Origin: Paguma larvata
Taxonomy: Eukaryota; Chordata; Mammalia; Carnivora; Viverridae
Direction: 5' to 3'
Assembly: GCA_030068075.1 (NCBI GenBank)
Contig: CM057831.1
Location: forward strand, 10,087,370 to 10,151,369
Length of the DNA stretch: 64,000 nucleotides
In this document: positions 54,371 through 64,000 of the stretch, in pieces
Position numbering within the stretch: position 1 is the stretch's first letter
How the letters are laid out: each line of letters opens with the position of its first letter
The notes under the pieces: model-generated
What the model was told of the DNA's origin: nothing
Databases searched by the model: none
Seen by the model: the letters and a program-made list of their open reading frames with translations, nothing else
Made by a program: the position numbers and the translations under genes

Positions 54371-55484
54371 TCCCTCCTCCCCTCCCCTCCATCTCTCCCT
54401 CCTTTACCAGAGGCTCGGAGGCCAGGCCCCGGGCTTGCACAGGCCCTAGGCTTGGCAGAGACCAGGTGAGGCTGGCGGGTGACCAGCGCTGGGGTGGGCG
54501 GGGCGGGTAACGCGCCCAAACGCCCCGGCTACGGCAGGGCCCGCGTCCGACCCAGGCCAGTGTGACCCGGCGGCCAAGCACCGACCCGCCGCTCCGCTCT
54601 CCTGCCTCCTCCCCTGGCCGTTGGCCGAACTCGCAGAGAGGCTACCCTGCCCACCCCTCGGCCAATCGGGGAGACCCAGCAGCGCCAAGGGGGTGACCTG
54701 TGACCCCGTGTGTGACGGGACCAGACCCCTGGGCTGGGGCCAGTTGGGCGGTTGTCCCAGAGTGGGCGGAGGCCTCTGCTGAGCTGGGTGCCAGAGGCGG
54801 GCATTCCCACAGAGGGCAGGGAAGACCGGCCCAGCCTGCAAGGGACTCCAGTCCGGCGACAACATAAGCCCTCCCACCAGGGAGCAACAGAGGAAAACCT
54901 TGGGCCAGGTGCTTGGCCGCCTCGTGCCTGCCTGTTTCTTCCTGTGTGTGGAGAGGGCCCTTCTGAGTACGCGTGTGGGCATCCCGATCCACACGTCCTG
55001 GTGCCTTCTGCAGGCCCTGGGAGCAGCCGTCCCCTCAGGCCTAGGGGCCGTGCTGCTGGCGGGGACCCAGGGCACTAGGAGGACAGGTTGAGGATGACAC
55101 CACGGAAGATCCCAGAAGTCGGCATGGGGCATTCCCTGGAACGCGGGCTCTGGGTAGTCGTCTCCTTTGGCCATAGACTCCTCGCCCTGCGGGAGGGGCA
55201 GGGGTGGATGAGGGCAGAGGAGGGCTTCTAAATCAGGTCTGCGGGAGGTGCTGCTTCTGCCCGACGAGGAAGTCTTTCCTTTGGGCAAATTTGAAGCGAG
55301 GGCCATCTCGGGTCACTGGATACACAGATCTGCATCCCGCCCTCCGTACTGCCCCGACAGCCGACCGCTACCCAGGCCTGGGACTTCCCTCCCCGGGGGG
55401 GGCTCCCCTCCACTCCTCCGGTCCCCACTTGGCTCCATTCTCCTGCCTCCTGCCTTCCCGGTGACTCCGCGGCTGGGCGTGTGC

Positions 55485-55660
55485 CCGCGGAGGGCTCTTG
55501 GAGCTGGCTTTAATTGGTCTGACATTTTGCTAAACAAACAAATCAAAACTCAGACCAAACAAAGAGCCCTCATGGGTTTAATTGGCCGTGCGTTCTGCCT
55601 CGGCCCCATCGCTGGAGTCTTTGCAAAGCGGAGGAGAGTCTGGGGGATAGCACGGAACCT
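55485..55660. promoter_or_regulatory. Candidate regulatory island with nested inverted repeats
   Basis: A non-repetitive island with two TTTAATTGG words (55510-55518 and 55577-55585) and two nested inverted repeats: 10 bp (55490-55499 with 55562-55571) and 9 bp (55514-55522 with 55550-55558), around an A-rich loop. Regulatory function is inferred from composition and motifs. Confidence 0.35.
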
Positions 55661-55875
55661 GTCTAATCAGGTAACCTGCTGCCTAAGAGGGCTTCTGAGT
55701 CCAGGGGGGCACGGCCATGCGGTGGCAACATCAGAACGCAACCAGCCCCTTGCACTCCAGACTGAGCCGCCTGGCTCTATACCTGCCTCTCGTCAGGCAT
55801 TCCCTTTAAAGATGGTTTATTTTTTTCCTGTGTGCCTGTTGGAGCAGGGATTGCTCCCTCCTCCTTTTGGTCATT

Positions 55876-55897
55876 ATCTCTCTCTCTCTCTCTCTCT
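55876..55897. repeat. (TC)n simple repeat
   Basis: About 22 bp of TC repeat followed by a short T run. Confidence 0.95.
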
Positions 55898-56079
55898 TTT
55901 TTGCATTTTCAAAAGGAGATAAAAGGTAGCTGGATGTGGTATTTTCCTCTGTGAATGACATTTACTTTCAGCCAAGTTCCGGGAGGAGGTCGGGTGTCCT
56001 GAACACCTGCTAGAATCAGACGGCCCGAGCTGGAGAGGACGTTGGGATCGGTTGGCGACCAGATGCTCGTGCAGGCCTC

Positions 56080-56220
56080 TTCTAGAACAGAAGCGACCAC
56101 TGAGGCTCAGGGAAGGTATGGGATGGCTCTTGGAGATGCGGCCGGTGAGTCACGGAGCCGGGCCCAGCATCCGGTCTTCTGGATCCAGGTCTTTGCACTT
56201 CCTGCCAAACCGGGGGTCCA
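56080..56220 (-). repeat. Possible MIR fragment
   Basis: CCACTGAGGCTCAGGGAAGG and GGTGAGTCACGGAGCCGGGC resemble the complement of the MIR core. Confidence 0.45.
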
Positions 56221-57089
56221 CAGAGGCAAGCTCTGGTCTCAGCTGGGACTCTGTCTGCCAATGACCTTGATCCAGGGCCCCACCTTCTTTCAGGAGGAGC
56301 CGTTGCCTATGGACCTCATAGGCAAGGCATGGGGAGAGCTTGGTAAGCTATTAAGTGCTGGCCTCGGGGAAGCGGCAAGCCCAGACCGTACACTCAGGCA
56401 ATCACGGGCTGAGCTCACACCAGCACTCGGGGGCCCGTCGGGCTGGTCGGTCGCCAGCAAGGATGTCCAGGGATTGGAAAAGCACCTACCCACTCTAACA
56501 TGCCCTTAGCAGCCCAGGGCCCCGAGGAGAGGCTCTCCATGGCAATTCTGCGAACATCCACTTCTGGTACACCAACTCCCATCAGACCCCCGGGCTCCTG
56601 GCACTCTGCTTTGCCGCCCGGTGGTATCCAAAGTCCACGCGACTGAGAAAGAAAATGCTTAGCTTCCAAAAACCACAAGCCCCTGGCATTTCGCTTCCCC
56701 TGGCCTTCCTCCTTCCAGTCTCTAGCACGCGCCTAAGTTCCCGGCTCACCAGAGGACACTCGTGGACTTCACTGCCTCCGTGCCCTCGCCGGGGCGTGCG
56801 ATACCTCCACCGCGGTCCTCTCCTGCCAGAATCCTCGTGTGCTTCCAGCCCCACGTAGAGACTGTTGCTTTGGGGGAGATTTCCTGGACACTCCAAAGTT
56901 AAAATTGACTTCTCCACCCCTGATTCTCCTTGTATCACTTTGTAACCTTGGAAGGCACTGATTTTGTGTGCCATAGTCGTTTGGGTGTATCTCCTCCTCA
57001 AGATTCTAAATTTCCCGAAAACAGCCACTGTGTCTCACTCAGCGCTAGATTTTCAGCACCTCAAACTAACGATCGCTAATGATTGTGGC

Positions 57090-57295
57090 ATGCGTACTTC
57101 GTGCTGCGTCCTGGGTTCATTGCCGTAAGCCTGCGTCTCCTGTAAACCTTTCTGAGGAACAAAGAGCATTACGATCTCAGACTTAATAAAGAGGGAAATC
57201 GGGGCTTGCAGAGAGCGCCGTCCAAGATGTCCCAGCGTGAGGCGGCAGAGCTGGGATTTGAACCCGGATCTGTCCGGTTCTCAAGTCTATGCTCT
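57090..57295 (-). repeat. MIR fragment
   Basis: GCAGAGCTGGGATTTGAACC, CTCAAGTCTATGCTCTGAGT and upstream words are the complement of MIR, nearly full length. Confidence 0.7.
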
Positions 57296-58538
57296 GAGTC
57301 GCGGGGTTTTGCTGATGTATTTAGTGAGTGCTCGGTGAATATTTGCTGAGTTATCGTTGGAAACCACAGGGGTCAATGGTGGAGACACTTGGCAACAGAA
57401 ACCAACCACGAATGAGGCTTTTTAGGATGTGTGTCCCTCTGATGTGTTTACTTTCTTTCTTCTGTTTGTCTGAAGCGGGGACGACGGTCAGTTTGCCTTC
57501 TGAGAATTCGAAAAAGCGTGAGGTCCGACAAGGTGGAGCCATATTGGGTCCACACTTTCTGGAGGGTGTTAGAGGCACTGAGGCGGGCCTTGAAATTGGC
57601 TTTGAGGGAGGCCTTGAAACGGCAGGTGTCTGTGGCCAGCTCTGCAAGTGGCTGGGGGAGCACTGGTGGTGTTGGGTCCGAGATGGATCGGGGATGGCCA
57701 GGAATGGCTCGCTCTCCGGCAACCTCATTGGTGACCCGTGCGCCCGGCTCCTAAAGATCCTTCCCCTCCTTCCTGGGTCCTTTCAGCAGAAGTCAGAGCG
57801 GGGAGATGCGAGAAGGCCTCGGGAGAGCGGGGGAGGAGAGGGCAGAGCAGCACATGGTGGGGGCGCGTGCCGGGGAGTAGCGGGGGTCGGTTACCTAGAA
57901 CGGTACGGCCGTGTACGTGCAGCAGGAGACAGACTGGAGGAGGTCCCCCAAGAAAATTGGGAGCACCCGTGCCCCACCCCAGCGCGCACCCCCTCCCCCT
58001 CAACATTGTCACTCGGTCACAGGTATATCTTCTGGCAGCTGAACAGTGGGTGGCATGATTCGGGCGCTACGGAAGGGGAGACAGACCCTCCAACCCCAGA
58101 CGGAGGCCCTGCCCGTCCACACCCACTGCTTCCGGGCCTCGGCGGCCCCCGGCCCTGCTCCTCTTGTCTTGCTGGCATTCAGGGCTCACGGGGGCTCCTG
58201 GCACAGCTGGGGTGGGCCACCGGGGGGCATGGGGCACCAGGGGGCGTCCGCGACCCAGAAAGTGTGTCAGGAAAAGGCCGTCTAAGGAGCACGGGAGTGC
58301 AAGGGGGGAGGAGAGAGCACGGCTGGAAGGCAGCCTGGCGGCGGCAGAGCAGAGGCTGTGTGGGGAAGTGCCGAGAGACACGACTCGCAGGCGGCGGGGA
58401 GGGAGGTGCGGTGAGCGGGAACACGGGACCCGAGGTGTCGGTGAGGCGGCAGATGTGAGAAAGGCGTGTGCGGGTGCCTCGCTGGAAGGAAGCAAAGGAA
58501 AGTGACAAGGTGGCTGAAATCGGGGCTGAACAGGTCCG

Positions 58539-58540
<2 letters not shown>

Positions 58541-58575
<35 letters not shown>
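58541..58575. repeat. (GT)17 microsatellite
   Basis: Uninterrupted GT run of 35 bp. Confidence 0.98.
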
Positions 58576-58577
<2 letters not shown>

Positions 58578-58679
58578 ATTTTGTGTTGCACATGCTCACA
58601 AGCCTGGCTTGGGCTTCCTCTGAGTACCTCTGGGTGTGACATAGCTGCTTCCTGGGTTGTGCGGGGCAGACGGCGCAGA

Positions 58680-58760
58680 AAAGCATGCAGGCCCCGGGGG
58701 GTGAGGTGACTTGCCCAGGGTCCCCCCCACCAGGACATCAGGGACAGCCGGATGTGAACG
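58680..58760 (-). repeat. Possible MIR fragment
   Basis: GGTGACTTGCCCAGGGTCCC fits the complement of the MIR core, with heavy divergence around it. Confidence 0.4.
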
Positions 58761-59389
58761 GAGTCTCCTCGCACAGCCCACCTCCTGACTGCCGCACCCC
58801 CCATCACCACGTCCCCCTCATCCTACAAACCACGCGCCGCAAAACCACAGCCAGGCTCATCTGGAGGAATCCCCTGGTGTAGAGAAAAAAAAAAAGAGAA
58901 AAGGGCAAAAAGGGGGGGGAGCCTAAAGGTTTGGGCTCATCTCTGCCGCTGACAGCGGGGAGGTAAGGATCAAACGCCAAGGATGGTTCCAGAAGGGGCC
59001 CGCTATCCCTCTCACCTCACGCGGGCAGAAGGAGCGCAGTCCTCCCTGGCTGAGGGATGTAGATTGATTGCCTGGTTTTATTAAGGACAAAGTGCTTTTT
59101 GATAGTGTGAGGGAAGCGGCTCCCCAGGGCGGGGATTCCGGCGCCCGGAGCGCCCTGAGCATCGATCGCCGGGGCTTCCCTGTCTTGTGCTGAGCCGAAC
59201 ACGGGCTCTGGCAAGCGATAAAGAAGCTACAATTCTCAGCCGAGGGACCGCACACCGGGCAGTCATTCCCACACCTGCCCCGTGGGGACTCCAGTAGGAA
59301 TGGCAGAACTGGGAAGTCTTCCGCGGGCTGCTGGGGGCCAGCGACCATCCTGGCTGCCTGACACGCACCCTCGGACTCGCCCTTGACAC

Positions 59390-59525
59390 AGAACATAACA
59401 GGTGAAGGTACTCTCAGGGTTTTCATTTTCTCCATCAGGAAAATGAGGTACGGCGAGGCCAAGCAAACTCGTCAAGGTCACGATAATCAGAATGTGGCGC
59501 CCGGGTTCACACTTGGCTTTGGTCT
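59390..59525 (-). repeat. MIR fragment
   Basis: TTCTCCATCAGGAAAATGAG, AGGTCACGATAATCAGAATG and GCGCCCGGGTTCACA fit the complement of MIR. Confidence 0.55.
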
Positions 59526-59859
59526 GGTGTTACAGCGCAGGCTCCTACCACTGTCCTCTGTGGCCCACGGCCCTTCTCCTGACCCAGGGCCTGATGGATA
59601 CTATTGCTCTGACACGACCCCTGGGCGCCCATTATACGGACCCCGAAGAGTATTAAGGGAGAAGCTCATCTGGTAGGAATGTCTGGGTGACTTAACAGAA
59701 TTTAGGAATATTCTGGGCTTCCGAGGCCCAGCTCTCCGTCCGGGGATCTCGCGACCATAGACAGAGCACCGAGGGACTAGTTGTGTCGCTCTTTTGGCTT
59801 TCCCCAAATGTCTTCCCCTTTCCGTGATCAGTTCCTGCATTGTTCAGACAGGGTGGTCG

Positions 59860-59990
59860 GGTGGGTGGGCTGGAAAGGAACCCCGGCCCCAGGGAGGAAG
59901 CTGCAGCCTAGACGGGCGAGGTGACTTGGCGAAGGTCACAAGGCTCATCCGGTAGGACTTGGAGCCCAAGGTTTTCGGCCCACAGGCCTC
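59860..59990 (-). repeat. MIR fragment
   Basis: GAGGTGACTTGGCGAAGGTC, ACAAGGCTCATCCGGTAGGA and TTGGAGCCCAAGG fit the complement of MIR. Confidence 0.55.
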
Positions 59991-60412
59991 TCCCCTATGT
60001 ATGAGGTGTCCTCCTTTCTAAGTCACAGACTCGTTACGCACAGCAGGTGTGTATGAAGTAACGGAAATAAGTGTTTGATAGAACGGTGAGTTGGAATTGC
60101 CGACCCACAGAGCAAAGCGCACAGGACGTGACCCGATACTGGGGTTCCGCGAACCAGGAGCTTGTCGCGACCGCAGTGGGGTGGGCTGGGCTGTTCGGGG
60201 AGAGGCCTTTGCTTTAGATGAGCGAGGGTCTGAGCAGCTCCCCCCGCCCCGAGGGCCCCGAGCGCACCTCTGACCAGGAGCCCTCCCTGCCTCCCGCTCA
60301 TGGATAGGACAGTGGCCGCTGGGGAGGTGGGGGGGGAGGCAGGGTGTGAGGGTGGAGACGGCCCCGGCCTGCGGTCGGTGGGCTGGGAGGGCCGCGCGCG
60401 GGCGGGACTCAC

Positions 60413-60589
60413 TCTTGACGGTGAGGAACATGGACTTGCTGATGTCGGTGCCCACGCCGTTGCTGGCCTGGCAGAGGTAGTAGCCCATGTCCTCTTCCAG
60501 GACGTGGCGGATCAGCAGCGAGCTGTTGGCCAGGATCTGGGTGCGGCCGGTGAGGGGCACCGGGTGGTACTGCTGCGGGCTCCCGCTCC
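60413..60589 (-). CDS. DSCAML1: DSCAML1 exon: Ig8, second half
   Basis: A 177-bp exon (59 codons, phase 1 to phase 1) completes Ig8. It opens [15 protein letters not shown], carries an N-S-S sequon at residue 22 and the second core Cys at residue 40 in [13 protein letters not shown], and ends KSMFLTVK. The D-x-G-Y-Y-x-C motif is the standard Ig F-strand. The acceptor is CTCCTTCCAG (AG at 60591-60590) and the donor GTGAGT from 60412. It is followed by the largest intron in the window (19,080 bp). Compared with the human protein as I remember it, a few conservative changes fall in this exon; this needs alignment. Confidence 0.97.
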
Positions 60590-61465
60590 CTGGAAGGAGG
60601 CGGCCGTTAGGGGGGCTGGCGCCCAGGCGGGCGAGCGAGCGGGCTGGGGCGGGTTGGGCTGGCCCGGGGGACGCCCTGATATCCTTCTCGTGCTGATCTA
60701 GGGCTATTCTGTAGCACCCCAAAGTACTCCTCTGGGCGACAGGAAGAGCCTCACAGAGGTCTGGCCCTGCCCTAGCTCTCAGGTAAGCAGGTGGCGTTGG
60801 GGGCCTCAGCTCAATGCCCACCTCGGCACTGAGCTTCGGGGCTGAACTCGGAGAAGAAGAGCTGTCTTCAGGCCACTCGGCCACGGCAAAGGGAGGGTGG
60901 AACGCTCAAGCGGCAGTTGCCTGGTCTTGGATAGCCAGGCCCGGGGAAGAGGCCAGCCATCCTCCAAGGGGGGGCTCTGTGGTACCCCCTCCCCATTCCC
61001 CCACTATCAGTGAGAGGCATGGTCTACGACAAGAGGCTGGCATGGGACTTAGATACCAATGTATCCCTGGGATGATGTTGGGCTTCAAGAAGGATCATCA
61101 TCCCAGAATAGGTGGACTGGTGACAAGCAGGAGCCAAGGAGGTTCTGGGTCCCCAGGGCAGGGTGGGGAGGGCTGGGGAAAGCAGATGTATGTGGAGTTC
61201 TGGCTGGACGGGGGGAGGGGGGAGATCGTGGGGAGGAGAGGAAATCTGGAGTCGGCAGGATAGTTGTTCCTGGTCTGCAGACCCCCAGGGGTGGCTGAGG
61301 CTAATGTCCAGCGCCGGGAGAGCCTGGGGTCCTGTTAAAGCTCAGAGCCCAGCCCCCCTCCCTCACCCCCCACCAAGGCTAGGAGCCGTGTGCAGGAAAC
61401 AGACCCAAGTCCCTTCTCCCCACTCCCTGACCGTGCTCGGAGCTGCTGGCTGGCCAGGGGCTCAC
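60590..61465 (-). other. DSCAML1: DSCAML1 intron, 876 bp
   Basis: Unique GC-rich intron between the two Ig8 exons. I see nothing recognisable in it. Confidence 0.75.
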
Positions 61466-61585
61466 CCTTGGCATGCTTCCACATGACCTTGGGCGGGGGG
61501 TAGCCATCCACGGAGCAGTTGAGCACGCCGGCTTTGCCATAGATGCCGTCCTGGTTGTTCGGCTGCACCACAAACCGAGGGGGCA
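61466..61585 (-). CDS. DSCAML1: DSCAML1 exon: Ig8, first half
   Basis: A 120-bp exon (40 codons, phase 1 to phase 1) begins VPPRFVVQP and holds the N-terminal half of Ig8. It contains the first core Cys (Cys24 in LNCSVDGYPPP, also an N-C-S sequon) and the core Trp36 in KVMWKHAKG. The acceptor is CTCTCCGCAG (AG at 61587-61586) and the donor GTGAGC from 61465. The split glycine codon is completed by the next exon. The segment NNQDGIYGKAG separates DSCAML1 from DSCAM. Confidence 0.97.
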
Positions 61586-61997
61586 CTGCGGAGAGAGGGA
61601 AGGCGGCGGGGGGGGAGAAACACGTCATAGGTCTCCAACGGGGCTTCGAGAGCCTTGGGTACCTTCTGTCCTGTGCCAGCCCCGTCTGGGCCGTGATCAA
61701 GCTGGCAGCAGGCGGCTCTGAAACCCAAGATGCTGAGGGCTTTTGCTGAGCACCGGGAGGTCGGAGTCAGTGACTCAGTGACTAGCTGAACAGGGGTCTT
61801 CCCAGGGCCTCCGTGTCCTGGCCCGGAAAGTAAGAGACTTGACCTTCTTGACCTCTAAGGCTCCCCGATGGAGCCGACATTCCCTCGGCCCGCGACTCAG
61901 ACCTCGAATCTCGAGGGGCGGTCAGCGGCAGACGGAGCTGGGCCCTCCCCTCCTCCCGCCCCCCCCCCCACCCGGCGCCACCGGCCTCTCGGCTCAC
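61586..61997 (-). other. DSCAML1: DSCAML1 intron, 412 bp
   Basis: Short intron between the Ig7 and Ig8 exons with no recognisable feature and no second Ig7-like exon. Confidence 0.8.
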
Positions 61998-62276
61998 CAC
62001 GCACGATGAGCTGGCGCTCGCGGCTCACAGTGGCCGCCGCGTTGCTGGCGATGCACGTGTAGTTGCCGTTGTGCTTGAGGGAGACGCTGGAGATCTGCAG
62101 CGAGCTCATGAATTCCTTGCTCTCGATGGTCACGCCCGAGCCTGAGATGATCACCTGGCCGTCCTTCCGCCAGGTGATCCGGATGGGCATGTCCCCCGAG
62201 GACACCACGCAGGGGATGTAGAGCAGCTGGCCGATGGAGGCAGGCGGGAACTCGAAGGGCTGGATGAGAGGGGGCA
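61998..62276 (-). CDS. DSCAML1: DSCAML1 exon: complete Ig7 domain
   Basis: This 279-bp exon (93 codons, phase 1 to phase 1) is the first in transcript order here. It encodes a whole I-set immunoglobulin domain starting [10 protein letters not shown] and ending RQLIVR. The Ig core is present: Cys23, Trp36 in ITWRKDG and Cys75 in GNYTCIA, with the DSCAM-like LKHNGNYTC element before the second Cys. N72-Y-T is a potential N-glycosylation sequon. The acceptor reads CCTTCCCAG on the minus strand (AG at 62278-62277); the donor is GTGAGC from 61997. The start of the exon is set by the acceptor and by phase with the next exon. In arthropod Dscam1 the equivalent Ig7 exon is one of the variable arrays; here it is single copy, with no second Ig7-like exon in the adjoining introns. 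Confidence 0.96.
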
Positions 62277-62939
62277 CTGGGAAGGCAAGGGGGAGGGCCG
62301 CCGTCAGCCCCGCCCCCGCTCGCCCCGGCCTGGCCAGCAGCGCTGTGCTACTCCCCGCCCCACCTCCTGACTCCTCCCCACCCTGGGGCTGTGACTAGGG
62401 TTCCCGGGGGGCACGCAGAATCTCTTGGGGTTGCCGCTGTCCCTTGGTGTCCATCTCTGCGCCCACCCAGGCCGGGACCCACTGTCTCTGTTTAGGGCAC
62501 CGGCTGGCCCGCATTAATCCTGATGCTCGGGTTTGTCCTGGGATTCGGCGAGGATTCCGGTGCCTCTTGGTTCCCATCTGCCTGTGGACACTGCTTGGCT
62601 TTCACCCAGACTCCCCTGCTGCTCCTCGATGGCCCCGGGTCACTTTCTCATCCCAAGGGTGCATCGGCTCTCTGGGGGCCCGGGATCGACAGGGATGTTG
62701 TGCCCCAGATGCGGGGGCTGGAGGAAGGTCGGCTCTGGGACCATCCCCTGCGCATGCCCCATGGCTGTGCAGCTAAACCAAGGGTGCCATCCGCCGGTCT
62801 CCTCCCGCCAAGGCGCCGTCACCTGCCCCAGCCCTGCCGGTTGTCATCGGGTGTCAGCACAGGGGAGGGGAAGCTCTCGTCACTGCTTGTTTCATTCGCT
62901 TTATGCTCGCTCTCTCGCGGAGTCCTCCCACCAGTAACA

Positions 62940-63085
62940 TGATGTGGGCTTAACCGCCTCCAGTGTACAGATGAGAAAACCGAGGCTCAGAATGGAGAGG
63001 TAACTTGCCCTAGGTCATCCGGCTCCTAAGAGGTGACGGTGGGACTTGGGACCTGGTCTGTCTGCTCTCAGAGTCCAAGCTCTCT
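62940..63085 (-). repeat. MIR fragment
   Basis: GTACAGATGAGAAAACCGAG, AGGTAACTTGCCCTAGGTCA and TGGGACTTGGGACC is the complement of the MIR core. Confidence 0.7.
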
Positions 63086-63369
63086 CCCTTATGCTGCCTG
63101 GCCTGCCTTTCTGAGAAAGCCCCAGACACGCCCAGCTCGACGACCCTTCTGTCTCATCCGTGAGCTCCCCTTGGCCGGCAGGGAGGAGCAGAGAGAGCGC
63201 CCTGTCATTTGTGAGGCAAGCAGCTTGCTGTTCGTCCTGGGAAGCGGCGTCGGCACAGCCTCCCTCCCCCCACCGAGATCCAGCCCGCCCCACCGCCCGC
63301 ATCTTGGCCCCTGTGGGGCCTCGTCTGGAGCCTGAGCCGCCGTGAGAGGGATCCTCCTTTCTCGGCTCC

Positions 63370-63545
63370 GGCTGGAGCATCAGCCATTATCTTTATGATA
63401 ACTCAATTAGGGCCGCAGTGACTTCCCCAGCAAGTGGGGGGAGAAGAGAGAGAAGGAGACAGACAATTAGCTTAACAAGGATGAGTGCCCAGTAGATGAG
63501 ATCTCCTTTCTGCAGTCAAATAATTAAATTACAAGGCTGTCCACA
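63370..63545. promoter_or_regulatory. AT-rich candidate regulatory island
   Basis: A non-repetitive island just upstream of the Ig7 exon intron end contains TTATCTTTATGATAACTCAA, GACAATTAGCTTAACAAGG and AAATAATTAAATTAC, with GATA- and homeodomain-like cores. Function is inferred. Confidence 0.35.
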
Positions 63546-64000
63546 GTCCTCTGGCCTTCTCCCAGGCACCGGCCCCACCTCCCGGGAAGCCTGCCGCTTT
63601 CCGCGCAAGGCCCACTCGCAGCCGCTACCAGCAGGGGCGGGCCCTGGTGCGGGGGGGTGGGTGCGGAAGGAAGGGTAGCATCCTATGCGTGCCCGAGGCC
63701 CTCCGGCACCCTAAACATTTTCAGGGCTCAGCAGGGAGCCGCTGCAGCAGAGAAGCCTGACGTGGGCATCGAATAACCCTCGGCAGCCCTTTGGATCTCT
63801 TGGAAAGTTCTCGATCAAGAGCCTAGGTCCCGAGGAAATGACGTTTGGGAGGGATATTGCCCCCATAACCTATGGGATTAGAGCCGTACCCTTCAGCAGG
63901 GGATTTAACCGGACCTTCCCAAGGTCATCTCCCGCCTGACCCTTCCTCTGGCCGCAGGGGCTCCATCAATGCGCCACGAGCCCCCACCGCTCCGACCCTT

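Larger units (their letters stand above)
41333..60412 (-). other. DSCAML1: DSCAML1 intron, 19,080 bp, GC-rich
   Basis: This is the largest intron in the window. It carries MIR and L2 pieces, a Tigger2-like non-autonomous element (45320-45661), two hAT-type elements (49880-50005 and 51516-51724), simple repeats, and several short AT-rich islands that may be regulatory. I see no felid SINE in it, in contrast to the intron at 23.2-39.5 kb. No alternative exon was found; large open frames such as 57328-58458 on the plus strand are not convincing genes. Confidence 0.7.
3475..62276 (-). other. DSCAML1: DSCAML1 gene, internal part (12 exons of the ectodomain)
   Basis: Twelve minus-strand exons with canonical AG acceptors and GT donors join into one open frame of 1,925 bp. 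The product reads Ig7-Ig8-Ig9-FN3-FN3-FN3-half FN3, the middle of the DSCAM-family ectodomain. Stretches such as NNQDGIYGKAG (Ig8), AMITSHPNTTIAI (Ig9) and SLYVDGEWGEMQ (FN3-3) match DSCAML1 rather than its paralogue DSCAM, which has RDQDGIYGKAV and AMITSYPNTTLAT at the equivalent places (from memory). Family knowledge: a type I membrane protein of neurons that mediates homophilic adhesion and self-avoidance, for example in retina. The signal peptide, Ig1-6, the rest of FN3-4, Ig10, FN3-5/6, transmembrane segment and cytoplasmic tail lie outside the window. No stop or frameshift interrupts the joined exons. Confidence 0.97.
62277..64000 (-). other. DSCAML1: DSCAML1 intron (partial) upstream of the Ig7 exon
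   Basis: It holds a MIR near 62940-63085 and an AT-rich candidate regulatory island near 63370-63545. No Ig6 exon was found before the window ends. Confidence 0.7.

Noticed and set aside
57328..58458. A 376-codon plus-strand open frame
   Set aside because: It has low-complexity G/R/S-rich content, no known domain, spans a MIR fragment and microsatellite margin, and has no promoter or splice context. GC-rich sequence gives such frames by chance.

Overview
This window is mammalian nuclear DNA, almost certainly from a felid. The evidence is multi-exon coding with canonical splice sites, LINE-1/L2/MIR fossils, and carnivore tRNA-Lys-derived SINEs (CAN SINE) of the sequence type abundant in cat genomes, several with perfect target-site duplications. 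There is no bacterial, phage or retroviral gene content.

One protein-coding gene is supported: DSCAML1 (Down syndrome cell adhesion molecule like 1), on the minus strand, so transcription runs from high to low coordinates. Twelve consecutive internal exons lie between 62276 and 3475. They total 1,925 bp (642 codons counting the split codon at entry) with one uninterrupted reading frame. In transcript order they encode Ig7 (one exon), Ig8 (two), Ig9 (two), FN3-1 (two), FN3-2 (two), FN3-3 (two) and the first half of FN3-4. Both gene ends lie outside the window. All domain-domain junctions are phase 1. DSCAML1 is a neuronal single-pass homophilic adhesion protein; this window holds the middle of its ectodomain.

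Layout: 1-3474 is intron downstream of the last exon here, with an L1 3' end at its far left. 3475-21485 holds five exons (second half of FN3-2 to FN3-4) plus the first half of FN3-2, in medium introns carrying old L1, L2, MIR and MER5/MER20 copies and some young SINEs. 23170-39550 is a 16.4 kb repeat-rich intron with nested L1, a Tigger1 DNA transposon, several SINEs and L2; a decayed KRAB A-box exon also lies here on the opposite strand. 39551-41332 holds four exons, and the small intron 40422-41132 carries a purine-rich minisatellite. 41333-60412 is a 19.1 kb GC-rich intron with few young repeats and several AT-rich islands that look like conserved regulatory elements. 60413-62276 holds the three exons of Ig7 and Ig8, and 62277-64000 is upstream intron.

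I found no second functional gene, no tRNA/rRNA gene and no CRISPR array. The best second-look items are the KRAB relic, the nested Tigger1/SINE locus, the minisatellite with splice-acceptor-like units beside a weak donor, and a few AT-rich islands with unusually good palindromic or octamer motifs. Repeat-family names are from memory of consensus sequences and need RepeatMasker confirmation; exon coordinates come directly from reading frames and splice signals.
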